From positions 1 through 15,629 of the forward strand of contig DASPMY010000032.1 of assembly GCA_035626815.1 (NCBI GenBank): a stretch of DNA of 15,629 nucleotides, given 5' to 3'. A program made the position numbers and the translations under genes. The stretch is from Croceibacterium_A sp035626815 (lineage in GTDB: Bacteria; Pseudomonadota; Alphaproteobacteria; Sphingomonadales; Sphingomonadaceae). This document shows, piece after piece, positions 1-7,774 of the stretch. How positions within the stretch are numbered: position 1 is the first letter of the stretch; the number at the start of each line of letters is the position of its first letter. Under the pieces are notes generated by a model. That model did no database searches and was not told where the DNA came from. It was given only the letters and a program-made list of their open reading frames with translations.

Positions 1-85
1 CCGGTCGAACAGCCCGAAAACAGCATAGCCGAAAACCGCGGGCGGGATGCGGCCGAAACGTGGTTTATGCGGAGCGAGGTCGGGC
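1..85. other. Window edge, no supported gene
   Basis: These 85 bases follow the 3' end of the short-chain dehydrogenase gene. The open frames that cross them run into that gene on the opposite strand and look like shadows. On the minus strand an ATG at 26-24 opens a frame that leaves the window after eight codons, too little to call. I see no clear hairpin or terminator here. Confidence 0.4.
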
Positions 86-847
86 TCAGTTTCGCAACAG
101 ACAGCCGCCATCGACCACCAGCTCGATGCCGGTGATGAAGCTTGCGGCGTCCGAGAGCAGGAAGAGCACTGCCTGCGCCATGTCCTCGGCCGTGCCGACG
201 CGGCCGATCGGGATGTATTCGGCAACGCCACGGCGCAGTTCCTCGGTGTTCCAGCGCGCCTGCATGGGCGTCAGCGCCGGCCCCGGGCAGATCGCGTTGG
301 AGCGGATCCTGTCGGCGGCGAGCTGCATCGCCAACGATCGTGACAGCGCGCAGACCGCCGCCTTCGACGCCTGGTAGGCGTCCTGCGGCTTGGGGTCGCC
401 ACGCATCCACTGGATGGTCGAGAAATGGACCATGGCGCCGCCGCCGTTCTGCTTCATGAGCGGCGCCGCGGCACGGCTGGTCAGGACCATAGTGCGCAGG
501 TTGATGTCCATCACGTCGTCCCACACGCCGAGGTCCATCTCGAGCAACGACTTGTCGCGGTCGAACCACAAGACGCCGGCGATATTGGCGAGATAGTCGA
601 GACGACCATGCTTCGCCGCCGTCTCGCCGAGCACCTTCTCGACGAAGGCTTGATTGCGCAAATCGCCTTCCGCAAAGGTCAGCGTGCCACCGAGCGCCTT
701 CAGGCTGTCCGGGCAGGGCTTGCGGTCGATCGCCGTCACCGCGGCGCCCGCCTGGGCGAGCGACCGCGCGACGGCCTCGCCCATGCCGCCGCCGGCCCCC
801 GTCACCACCGCGACGCGGCCGCTGAAATCGTAGACCGGCATGGCCAT
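86..847 (-). CDS. Short-chain dehydrogenase/reductase (classical SDR)
   Basis: A 253-residue classical SDR, an NAD(P)-dependent cytosolic oxidoreductase. The Rossmann cofactor motif TGAGGGMG lies at residues 16-23 and NIAG at 88-91. The catalytic tetrad is visible as N116, S143, Y158 and K162, and the length is normal for the family. D41 at the end of the second strand suggests NAD rather than NADP; this is inference. The C-terminal DGG motif is present near residue 247. The ATG at 847 was chosen because GGGGA lies about seven bases upstream; a second ATG two codons in is possible. It lies 54 bp downstream of rho, separated by the rho terminator, so it probably needs its own promoter or read-through. 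The substrate cannot be named; 2,3-dihydro-2,3-dihydroxybenzoate dehydrogenase and 3-oxoacyl-ACP reductase-like enzymes are relatives, but neither has pathway partners here. Confidence 0.9.
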   Translation of the reverse strand: MAMPVYDFSGRVAVVTGAGGGMGEAVARSLAQAGAAVTAIDRKPCPDSLKALGGTLTFAEGDLRNQAFVEKVLGETAAKHGRLDYLANIAGVLWFDRDKSLLEMDLGVWDDVMDINLRTMVLTSRAAAPLMKQNGGGAMVHFSTIQWMRGDPKPQDAYQASKAAVCALSRSLAMQLAADRIRSNAICPGPALTPMQARWNTEELRRGVAEYIPIGRVGTAEDMAQAVLFLLSDAASFITGIELVVDGGCLLRN

Positions 848-860
848 GACGTTTCCCCGT

Positions 861-897
861 CCGAAAAGAAAGAAGCCGGCAGTGGGCTGCCGGCTTC
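861..897 (-). terminator. Intrinsic terminator of rho
   Basis: Read on the minus strand, an 11-bp perfect stem (GAAGCCGGCAG at 897-887 pairing with CTGCCGGCTTC at 882-872) encloses a four-base loop. It is followed by a T-rich tail, TTTCTTTTC, at 871-863. It begins four bases after the rho stop codon. This is the clearest factor-independent terminator in the window. Confidence 0.88.
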
Positions 898-901
898 GGA
901 T

Positions 902-2158
<1,257 letters not shown>

Positions 2159-2170
2159 GATGGTATTCCA

Positions 2171-2210
2171 GTGTCAGGTGGGAGCCGGCGGGTCGATGGG
2201 CTTGGAGAAA
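2171..2210 (-). promoter_or_regulatory. rho: C-rich, G-poor leader of rho (possible rut site)
   Basis: Counted on the mRNA strand, these 40 bases hold 20 C and only 6 G in a generally GC-balanced region just upstream of the rho start codon. Such C-over-G segments are what Rho binds. In E. coli and other bacteria rho represses its own expression by early termination in the leader, so autoregulation is a reasonable inference here. No decisive motif exists for rut sites. Confidence 0.45.
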
Positions 2211-2256
2211 GCAGACCCGGCCGCTCGGGGCGGCGGCCTCAGCCGGTGGTGGCGGA

Positions 2257-2285
2257 CAGATATGGGCTCGCCGCCGGAGCGTCAA
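2257..2285 (-). promoter_or_regulatory. Candidate sigma70-type promoter of rho
   Basis: On the minus strand, TTGACG (2285-2280, one mismatch from TTGACA) is followed after exactly 17 bases by TATCTG (2262-2257, a weak -10). The start site would fall near 2250, leaving a leader of about 90 bases before the rho ATG at 2158. The poor -10 limits confidence. Confidence 0.4.
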
Positions 2286-2321
2286 TTCGAGAAACGACGC
2301 GGGCCAACCGCTCGTCGCGAA

Positions 2322-2765
2322 TTAGAAGGGTTTGATCACCACCAGGACGACGATCAGCGCCACGGCGACGCCCGGGATCTCGTTGAGCAGGCGCAGCGCC
2401 TTGCCCGATAGCGTGCGCTCACCCTTCATCAGCTTCTGGGCATAGCGCGCGAGGTACCAGTGGTAGGCGCTGAGCCCGACGACCAGCGCCAGCTTGGCAT
2501 AGAGCCATCCTTGGCCCCAGGCATGGAGCGAAAAGGCGAGCGCAATACCGAGGACCCACACGACGACGGCCGAAGGCATCATGATGATCGACTGGAGCTT
2601 CTGCTCGCGTTCTATCCACACCGCGTTGTCGGGCGAATCCGGTGCCGTTTCCTGGTGGTAGACGAACAGCCGCGGGAGCATGAACAGGCCGGCCATCCAG
2701 AAGATCACGAAGATGATGTGCCCCGCCTTGAGCCAGTAGTAGATCATCGCGAGCACGTCCTGCAT
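2322..2765 (-). CDS. hemJ: Protoporphyrinogen IX oxidase HemJ
   Basis: A 147-residue inner-membrane protein of the HemJ/UPF0093 family, which oxidises protoporphyrinogen IX to protoporphyrin IX in late haem synthesis. Hydrophobic segments lie at about 5-30, 60-82, 85-105 and 127-146. The conserved histidine is at residue 16 (KAGH), followed by FWMAGLFMLPR and later YAKL; histidine and lysine in these positions are the invariant residues of the family. Length is normal. It lies 31 bp downstream of hemE on the same strand, so the two probably share a transcript and supply consecutive late steps of the same pathway, without hemG or hemY nearby. The start at 2765 has no clear ribosome binding site; an ATG six codons in (2747) is an alternative. 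Confidence 0.93.
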   Translation of the reverse strand: MQDVLAMIYYWLKAGHIIFVIFWMAGLFMLPRLFVYHQETAPDSPDNAVWIEREQKLQSIIMMPSAVVVWVLGIALAFSLHAWGQGWLYAKLALVVGLSAYHWYLARYAQKLMKGERTLSGKALRLLNEIPGVAVALIVVLVVIKPF

Positions 2766-2796
2766 GGTGCGGGTTTAGGGTCCGGAAAGCCGCACG

Positions 2797-3828
2797 TCAT
2801 CCCCGCCAATCGCGCACCACCTCGAGCAGGCGCTCGACATGCGCGATTGGCGTCTCCTTGTCGATCCCGTGGCCGAGGTTGAAGACGTGCGGCCGGCCGG
2901 CGAAGGCGTCGAGGATGCGGCGCGCGGCCGCGTCGAGCTCGGACCCGCCCGCGAGCAGCGCCAACGGATCGAGATTGCCCTGCACCGGCATGCCTTCCGG
3001 CAGCACCGAGTTCGCCCACGCCGGGTCGACGCTCTCGTCAAGCCCGATGGCATCGACGCCCGTCTCCCGGGCGTAGGCCGCCAATTTGCCGCCAGCCCCC
3101 TTCGGAAAGCCGATGACGAGCGATTCCGGGCAGCGCTCGTGCAAGCGGCTGGTGATCCGCTCCGTGGGGGCGATCACCCACCGTTCGAATTGCGCCGGCG
3201 AAAGGCTGCCCGCCCAGCTATCGAACAGTTGCACGGCCTCGGCACCCGCGCCGAACTGGTTGGCCAGATAGTCGACGGTGAGATCGACGATCGTGTCGAT
3301 CAGGCGGTCCATCGACTCGCTATCGACGTAAGCCAGCAATCGCGCCTCGGCCTGATCCTTCGTGCCTTGCCCGGCGATCATGTACGTCGCGACTGTCCAC
3401 GGCGATCCCGCGAAGCCGAGGATGGTTGTGTCCTTGGGTATCGCTGCGGCTACTCTGTGCAAGGTCTGGTAGATCGGTTGCAGCCTGTCCTGGCTGGACG
3501 CACCCAGCCCGCCGATGACATCGGGGTTGTCGGCCTTCGGGGCCAAGCGCGGACCTTCGCCCGGCCCGAACGTCAGGTCCTGCCCGAGCGCCCAGGGCAC
3601 CATCAGGATGTCCGAGAACAGGATCGCGCCGTCGAAGCCGAACCGACGGACCGGCTGCAAAGTGACTTCGGCGGCTGCGACAGGGTCGGTAGCGAGCTCG
3701 AGGAAGCCGCCCTTCGCCGCCCTCAGCGCGCGGTATTCGGGCAGATAGCGGCCGGCCTGGCGCATCAGCCATACCGGTCGCCGCGAACCGGAATTTCCGC
3801 GCAGGGTATCGAGGAGAAGACCGGGCAT
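2797..3828 (-). CDS. hemE: Uroporphyrinogen decarboxylase
   Basis: HemE removes four carboxyl groups from uroporphyrinogen III to give coproporphyrinogen III. The 343-residue protein is full length. The substrate-binding motif RQAGRYLPEYR is at 23-33 with two of the family's conserved arginines, and the loop FGFDGAILFSDI contains the catalytic aspartate at 73. Later hallmarks DSWAG, GNLDPLAL and NLGHGI are also present. I chose the ATG at 3828, which gives the usual short N-terminus (MPGLLLDTLR); a TTG at 3846 is in frame but would run into the A/T-rich element. No strong ribosome binding site precedes it. It is the first gene of hemE-hemJ, divergent from the putative regulator gene across the candidate origin. 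In Caulobacter, hemE promoters lie inside the origin. Confidence 0.97.
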   Translation of the reverse strand: MPGLLLDTLRGNSGSRRPVWLMRQAGRYLPEYRALRAAKGGFLELATDPVAAAEVTLQPVRRFGFDGAILFSDILMVPWALGQDLTFGPGEGPRLAPKADNPDVIGGLGASSQDRLQPIYQTLHRVAAAIPKDTTILGFAGSPWTVATYMIAGQGTKDQAEARLLAYVDSESMDRLIDTIVDLTVDYLANQFGAGAEAVQLFDSWAGSLSPAQFERWVIAPTERITSRLHERCPESLVIGFPKGAGGKLAAYARETGVDAIGLDESVDPAWANSVLPEGMPVQGNLDPLALLAGGSELDAAARRILDAFAGRPHVFNLGHGIDKETPIAHVERLLEVVRDWRG

Positions 3829-3844
3829 CGAACAGATCAATCCC

Positions 3845-3866
3845 AATAAATATATATTTTATATAA
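3845..3866. other. A/T-only tract, probable DNA unwinding element
   Basis: Twenty-two consecutive bases are A or T, in a window that is otherwise strongly GC-rich; I see no comparable run elsewhere. It sits beside DnaA-box-like sites, as the unwinding element of an origin does. It could also supply the -10 region of the hemE promoter, since TATAAA on the minus strand lies about 35 bases upstream of the hemE ATG. Confidence 0.65.
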
Positions 3867-3888
3867 GGATTCAGGACTCTGTTGGCCC

Positions 3889-3897
3889 TGTGGATAG
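3889..3897 (-). promoter_or_regulatory. DnaA box
   Basis: On the minus strand this reads CTATCCACA, one mismatch from the consensus TTATCCACA. It lies 22 bp from the A/T tract, the best-placed box for loading DnaA next to the unwinding element. Confidence 0.6.
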
Positions 3898-3995
3898 TGG
3901 GGAGAGCGGCGCCTTGCCCGATTTCTCCCGTGCTGAACAGGGCCTCGCGAGGTGGCGAATCCGCAGGTGGTCGCGTCAAGCATTCGTTGTCCCCG

Positions 3996-4016
3996 CTATC
4001 CCCAACCTGTCGATAG
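3996..4016. promoter_or_regulatory. Pair of weaker DnaA-box-like sites, inverted
   Basis: CTATCCCCA on the plus strand (3996-4004) faces CTATCGACA on the minus strand (4008-4016), separated by three bases. Each has two mismatches from TTATCCACA. A third, poorer one (TTGTCCCCG) abuts at 3987-3995. Three such 9-mers packed into 30 bp in opposite orientation suggests a DnaA-binding cluster, though each alone would be weak evidence. Confidence 0.45.
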
Positions 4017-4086
4017 CGCGCCGACGCTGTGCATCCGGCCGCGGCCGAATCGACTGGCAGTGGGGGCGGAATCGTCTGCCGAACTT

Positions 4087-4119
4087 GTCCGGCATACCCT
4101 CCCGTGGTTTATGCCGGAC
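4087..4119. repeat. 10-bp perfect inverted repeat upstream of the regulator gene
   Basis: GTCCGGCATA (4087-4096) is exactly repeated in inverse as TATGCCGGAC (4110-4119), with a 13-base spacer. It ends nine bases before the chosen start codon at 4129. It may be a protein-binding operator at the origin edge or a hairpin in the mRNA leader that affects translation. There is no T tract, so it is not an intrinsic terminator. Confidence 0.55.
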
Positions 4120-4120
4120 G

Positions 4121-4129
4121 TTGTCCACA
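4121..4129 (+). promoter_or_regulatory. DnaA box touching the start codon
   Basis: TTGTCCACA on the plus strand has one mismatch from TTATCCACA. Its last A is the first base of the ATG at 4129, so DnaA bound here would sit on the translation start of the regulator gene. Confidence 0.55.
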
Positions 4130-4968
4130 TGACCCTCCTGCATCTCCATCTGCTCTCGGACTCGACCGGCGAAACGCTGGAAATGGTCGCCAAGGCGGCC
4201 CTGGCGCAGTTCGACGACGCCGAGGTGATCCGCCATTTCTGGCCGATGGTGCGCTCGCTGCACCATCTTGACCGCATCGTCGAGGACCTCGCGGCCAATC
4301 CCGGCCTGGTGCTCTACACCTTGGTCAACGAGGAGACGCGCCGGCGGCTCGAGGAGCGTTGCCGCGCGCTTGGCCTGCCGCACGTCGCCCCGCTCGACCG
4401 CGTGACGCTGGCGCTCGAGGACCGTCTCGGCGAGCAGGCCAAGGCCCGCCCCGGCCGCCAGCACATGATGGACGAGGCCTATTTCGCCCGCGTCGATGCG
4501 ATCCAGTTCACCATCGCCCACGACGACGGGATCGCCGCCGAGGACTGGGAGGAAGCCGATATCGTGCTCGCCGGCGTGTCGCGCAGCTCGAAGACGCCGA
4601 CGAGCATCTACCTCGCCAACCGCGGCTACAAAGTGGCCAACATTCCGCTGGTCATCGAAAGCCCGCCGCCGGCCGCGCTGTTCCGGCTCGAGCGGCCGAT
4701 GGTCGTCGGGCTGACCACCGCGCCGCGGCGGCTGGTCGAGATTCGCCGCAACCGCCTGTTGTCGCTCAACGAGACGACCGAGACCGCCTACGTCGACGAG
4801 GAGCGGGTGGAGCAGGAGGTCGCCTTCGCCCGGCGCATCTTTTCCGACAACGGCTGGCCGGTGATCGACGTCACCCGCCGCTCGATCGAGGAAACCGCGG
4901 CGGCGATCATGAAGCTGTACGGCGAGCGCGCGGAGCACGCCGAAGACGCTGAGGCCAAGACGCCATGA
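4129..4968 (+). CDS. Pyruvate dikinase/PEP synthase regulatory kinase-pyrophosphorylase (DUF299)
   Basis: A member of the PPDK/PEP-synthase regulatory protein family. These are bifunctional enzymes that inactivate the dikinase by ADP-dependent threonine phosphorylation and reactivate it by Pi-dependent dephosphorylation, so they tune the pyruvate-phosphoenolpyruvate switch. The N-terminal LHLLSDSTGETLE (5-17) and the P-loop-like GVSRSSKTPTS (149-159) are family signatures. The ATG at 4129 gives the standard N-terminus and 279 residues, normal length; ATG 4111 is in frame and adds six residues. No good ribosome binding site is seen. Its target is not in this window, so PPDK and PEP synthase cannot be told apart. 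It heads a translationally coupled run with maf (ATGA overlap), and its orthologue RP001 flanks the Caulobacter origin. Confidence 0.93.
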   Translation: MTLLHLHLLSDSTGETLEMVAKAALAQFDDAEVIRHFWPMVRSLHHLDRIVEDLAANPGLVLYTLVNEETRRRLEERCRALGLPHVAPLDRVTLALEDRLGEQAKARPGRQHMMDEAYFARVDAIQFTIAHDDGIAAEDWEEADIVLAGVSRSSKTPTSIYLANRGYKVANIPLVIESPPPAALFRLERPMVVGLTTAPRRLVEIRRNRLLSLNETTETAYVDEERVEQEVAFARRIFSDNGWPVIDVTRRSIEETAAAIMKLYGERAEHAEDAEAKTP

Positions 4969-5543
4969 TCGTGCTCGCCTCGAAGAGCGCCTCGCGTCGC
5001 ACAATGCTCGGGGCCGCCGGGGTCGCGTTCGACGTGCGCCCCGCCGCCATCGACGAGCGCGCGCTCGAGGCGGGGCTCGCCGGGATCGGCCCGGGACAGG
5101 TGGCGCTGGCGCTGGCCGAGGCCAAGGCGCTGTCGGTGCCGGGCGGCGCGTGGCCGGTGCTGGGCAGCGATTCGGTGGTGTCGGTCGACGGGCGCCGCTT
5201 CGACAAACCGGGCAGCCGCGCCGAAGCGGCCGAGCACTTGCGGTTCTTCTCGGGCCGCACGATGGAGCTCCACTCGGCCGCCGCGATCGCGGTCGACGGA
5301 CATTTGCGGTGGAGCCACGTGGCGCTGGCCACGCTCAAGGTTCGCCCGTTGTCGGAGGACTTCATCACCTGTTACCTCGCCGCCGAATGGCCAGAGGTGA
5401 GCCAGTGCGTCGGCGTGTTCCGCATCGAGGCGCTCGGGGTGCAGCTGTTCGAGACCATCGATGGCGACATGTTCACCGTGCTCGGCATGCCGCTGCTGCC
5501 GGTGCTCGGCGCGCTGCGCGAGCTCGAGGAGCTGCCGGCGTGA
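4965..5543 (+). CDS. maf: Maf-family nucleotide pyrophosphatase
   Basis: Maf proteins hydrolyse non-canonical or modified nucleoside triphosphates to monophosphates, which keeps the pools clean, and some act on dTTP/UTP or m7GTP. The 192-residue length is typical. The N-terminal LASKSASRR (4-12) is the phosphate-binding signature, GSDS at 67-70 holds the conserved aspartate D69, and the FDKP motif (79-82) and FSGR follow. The region around residues 141-170 (EWPEVSQCVGVFRIEALG) departs from the usual GAYxIQG form, the variant I associate with alphaproteobacterial copies; substrate choice is not readable. The ATG overlaps the upstream stop as ATGA and the stop overlaps aroE as GTGA, so translation is probably coupled on both sides. 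Confidence 0.93.
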   Translation: MIVLASKSASRRTMLGAAGVAFDVRPAAIDERALEAGLAGIGPGQVALALAEAKALSVPGGAWPVLGSDSVVSVDGRRFDKPGSRAEAAEHLRFFSGRTMELHSAAAIAVDGHLRWSHVALATLKVRPLSEDFITCYLAAEWPEVSQCVGVFRIEALGVQLFETIDGDMFTVLGMPLLPVLGALRELEELPA

Positions 5544-6400
5544 GCCGCCCTTACGCCGAAGTGATCGGCGATCCGATCGCGCAATCGAAGTCTCCGGCGA
5601 TCCATGGCTACTGGCTCGGCCGGCTCGGGCTCGACGCGCAGTACCGCGCGGCGCATGTCCGCGCCGATGATCTGGCCGATTACCTGGACGACCGCCGGGC
5701 GGACGACTCGTGGCGCGGCTGCAACGTGACGATGCCGCACAAGCAGGCGATCCTGCCGCATCTCTCCCGGCTCCATCCACTCGCCGAGCGGATCGGCGCT
5801 GTGAACACGGTGGTGCGCGAGGCCGACGGATCGCTGACCGGGTACAACACCGACGGGGCGGGGTTCCTCGAGCCGCTGCGCCCCTTGGTCGGTCGCCGGC
5901 ACCTCTTCCGCATGGCGCGCGTGATCGGCACCGGCGGTGCCGCGCGCGCGATCGTCGCCGCGCTCGCGGGCGAGAACGTCGTGATCGTGCTTGCCGGTCG
6001 CGATCCGGCCAAGGCCCGCGCCCTGCTCGAGGAGCTCGACCCCGGCGGCGAGCATCATGCGGCCGATCTCGCCCATTTCGCCGCCCCGACCGACTTCGCC
6101 TTCGACGACCGCGCCGGCTGCCTCGACCTGATCGTCAACGCCAGCCCGCTCGGCATGGCCGGCCAGCCACCGCTGGTGTTCGACCTTAGCCACGCTCCTC
6201 CCGGCAGCGTGGTCTACGACATCGTCACCCACCCCGCCGAGACGCCGCTGCTCGAGGCCGCGCGCGCGGCGGGCTTGCGCACCATCGACGGCCTGGCGAT
6301 GCTGATCGGCCAGGCCGCGGTGGCGTTCGAGAAGTTCTTCGGCGTCCCCGCCCCGCGGGACGATGGCGACGCGGAGCTGCGCGCATTGCTGACCCCATGA
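5540..6400 (+). CDS. aroE: Shikimate dehydrogenase (NADP+)
   Basis: AroE reduces 3-dehydroshikimate to shikimate in aromatic amino acid synthesis. The GTG at 5540 was chosen because it overlaps the maf stop (GTGA) and gives the standard start VIGDPIAQSKSPAIH; the open frame continues upstream but only as a shadow of maf. The protein has 286 residues. The shikimate-binding SKS is at 16-18, catalytic lysine 68 is in NVTMPHK, N89 is in AVNT and catalytic D105 is in YNTDG. The nucleotide-binding GTGGAAR is at 130-136. The C-terminal GLAMLIGQAA carries the conserved glutamine. The stop overlaps coaE as ATGA. Confidence 0.96.
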   Translation: MSRPYAEVIGDPIAQSKSPAIHGYWLGRLGLDAQYRAAHVRADDLADYLDDRRADDSWRGCNVTMPHKQAILPHLSRLHPLAERIGAVNTVVREADGSLTGYNTDGAGFLEPLRPLVGRRHLFRMARVIGTGGAARAIVAALAGENVVIVLAGRDPAKARALLEELDPGGEHHAADLAHFAAPTDFAFDDRAGCLDLIVNASPLGMAGQPPLVFDLSHAPPGSVVYDIVTHPAETPLLEAARAAGLRTIDGLAMLIGQAAVAFEKFFGVPAPRDDGDAELRALLTP

Positions 6401-7011
6401 GCAGACCGCTTCGGCAGTCTCGGGACCGGCCCTTCATCCTCGGACTGACCGGCTCCGTCGGCATGGGCAAGTCGACCGTCGCGGCGATGTTCGAGGCATG
6501 CGGCGTGCCGGTGTTCGATGCCGACCGCGAGGTGCGGCGCATGCAGGGGCCGGACGGGGCGCTGATCGACGAGATCGAGGCGGCCTTTCCCGGCACCACC
6601 GGGGCCGGCGGCGTCGACCGCGCCAAGCTCGGTGAGGCGGTGTTCGAGGACCGTGAGGCGCTCGATCGACTCGAGGCGATCGTCCATCCGGCAGTGCGCG
6701 CGGCGCGCGAGGAATTTCTGCGCCAACACGGTAGTGCGAAGCTGGTCGCGTTCGACATCCCGCTGCTGTTCGAGAAGGGCGGCGTCGGGGAAGTCGACGC
6801 CGTTGCGGTCGTCTCGGCCCCGCCCGAGGTGCAGCGCGCCCGCGTGCTGGCGCGGCCGGGCATGACCGACGCGCGGTTCGAGAGCATCCTGGCGCTGCAA
6901 TTGCCTGACGCCGAGAAACGCGCTCGCGCCGACTTCGTGATCGACACCGGCGTCTCGCTCACCGAGACCCGTGCCGACGTCGCCCGGCTGGTGGAGAAGC
7001 TCGCCGGCTGA
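6397..7011 (+). CDS. coaE: Dephospho-CoA kinase
   Basis: CoaE phosphorylates the 3'-hydroxyl of dephospho-CoA, the last step of coenzyme A synthesis. The 204-residue protein has Walker A GSVGMGKST at 19-27, the conserved FDAD with D41, the HP motif at H97-P98 and a lid-region arginine pattern. There is a short N-terminal extension of about 12 residues before the first strand (FILGLTGS). The ATG overlaps the aroE stop as ATGA. The order aroE-coaE-dnaQ is common in alphaproteobacteria. Confidence 0.95.
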   Translation: MSRPLRQSRDRPFILGLTGSVGMGKSTVAAMFEACGVPVFDADREVRRMQGPDGALIDEIEAAFPGTTGAGGVDRAKLGEAVFEDREALDRLEAIVHPAVRAAREEFLRQHGSAKLVAFDIPLLFEKGGVGEVDAVAVVSAPPEVQRARVLARPGMTDARFESILALQLPDAEKRARADFVIDTGVSLTETRADVARLVEKLAG

Positions 7012-7048
7012 GCTTGCCAGCCGCGCTGGCCCGCCCGATAACTTGGCC

Positions 7049-7732
7049 ATGCGCGAGATCGTGTTCGATACCGAGACCACCGGGCTCGACCCGGCGAGCG
7101 GCGACCGGATGGTCGAGATCGGCTGCATCGAGCTGGTCAACCGGGTGGCGACCGGGCGCACGTTCCATGCCTATTTCCATCCCGACCGGCCGATGCCGCT
7201 CGCCGCGGAACAGGTCCACGGCCTGTCGGACGCCTTCCTCGCCGACAAGAAACGCTTCCACGAGCACGTGCTCGAGCTGCTCGAGTTCATCGAGGACACG
7301 CCGCTCGTCGCGCATAACGCGCAGTTCGATTTCGGCTTTCTCAATTACGAGCTCGGCGTGTGCGGCCATCCCGAGGTGGCGCTCGAACGGATGATCGATA
7401 CGCTGGCGATCGCCCGGCGGCGCCATCCCGGCGCCAAGCACTCGCTCGACGCGCTGTGCACGCGCTACGGCATCGACCGCAGCCACCGGGTCAGGCACGG
7501 GGCGCTGCTCGACGCCGAGCTGCTGGCGCAAGTCTATGTCGAGCTGACCGGCGGGCGGCAGATCGGTCTCGAGCTTGCCGCGACGGCGATCCACGCGGTG
7601 CCCGAGCTGGCCACGTTTCGCCCGCGCCGCCGCGAGTTCCGCGCGCCCCGCCCACATTCGGCCAGCGCGGCAGAATTGGCCCGGCACAAAGCCTTTCTGG
7701 AAACGTTTGACTCGACACTCTGGGCGCGCTGA
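7049..7732 (+). CDS. dnaQ: DNA polymerase III epsilon subunit (proofreading exonuclease)
   Basis: DnaQ is the 3'-5' exonuclease that proofreads for the replicative polymerase. The DEDDh catalytic set is complete: D7 and E9 in FDTETTG, D94 in HNAQFDFGFLN, and H150 and D155 in HGALLDAELLA. The frame is open upstream to 6971, but the ATG at 7049 places the first motif at its usual distance and leaves a 37-bp gap after coaE. Length is 227 residues. Beyond residue about 170 the sequence is basic and poorly conserved, as expected for the linker to the polymerase-binding tail (roughly 185-227). The gene is likely co-transcribed with the regulator-maf-aroE-coaE run, although no ribosome binding site is obvious. 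Confidence 0.96.
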   Translation: MREIVFDTETTGLDPASGDRMVEIGCIELVNRVATGRTFHAYFHPDRPMPLAAEQVHGLSDAFLADKKRFHEHVLELLEFIEDTPLVAHNAQFDFGFLNYELGVCGHPEVALERMIDTLAIARRRHPGAKHSLDALCTRYGIDRSHRVRHGALLDAELLAQVYVELTGGRQIGLELAATAIHAVPELATFRPRRREFRAPRPHSASAAELARHKAFLETFDSTLWAR

Positions 7733-7774
7733 AGCTCCTTGCGGATCGGCGCCCCGGGAGGGACGAGTAACGCC

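Larger units (their letters stand above)
3829..4128. other. oriC: Candidate chromosomal replication origin (oriC)
   Basis: A 300-bp non-coding gap between the divergent hemE and kinase/pyrophosphorylase genes. In Caulobacter crescentus the origin lies between hemE and the homologue of the second gene (RP001, DUF299); that is established. Visible here are a 22-bp run of only A and T (3845-3866) and DnaA-box-like 9-mers at 3889-3897, 3996-4004, 4008-4016 and 4121-4129. GANTC sites occur at 3868, 3875, 3957, 4047 and 4069. I found no TTAA-N7-TTAA CtrA sites. A plus-strand frame runs through the gap into the downstream gene but has no family-like residues before 4129. Origin function is inferred from synteny plus motifs. 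Confidence 0.75.

Noticed and set aside
3952..4128. Upstream extension of the regulator reading frame
   Set aside because: The extra residues do not resemble the family, which starts at LHLLSDSTGET, and they would place the coding region over the DnaA-box cluster.
3976..5004. A 342-codon minus-strand frame across the origin gap and regulator gene
   Set aside because: It overlaps the well-supported kinase/pyrophosphorylase gene on the other strand and has no family-like motif.
7707..7735. TTGACT followed after 17 bases by TGAAGC near the end of dnaQ, as a possible hpf promoter
   Set aside because: The -10 match is poor, and one good hexamer in GC-rich DNA is not enough.
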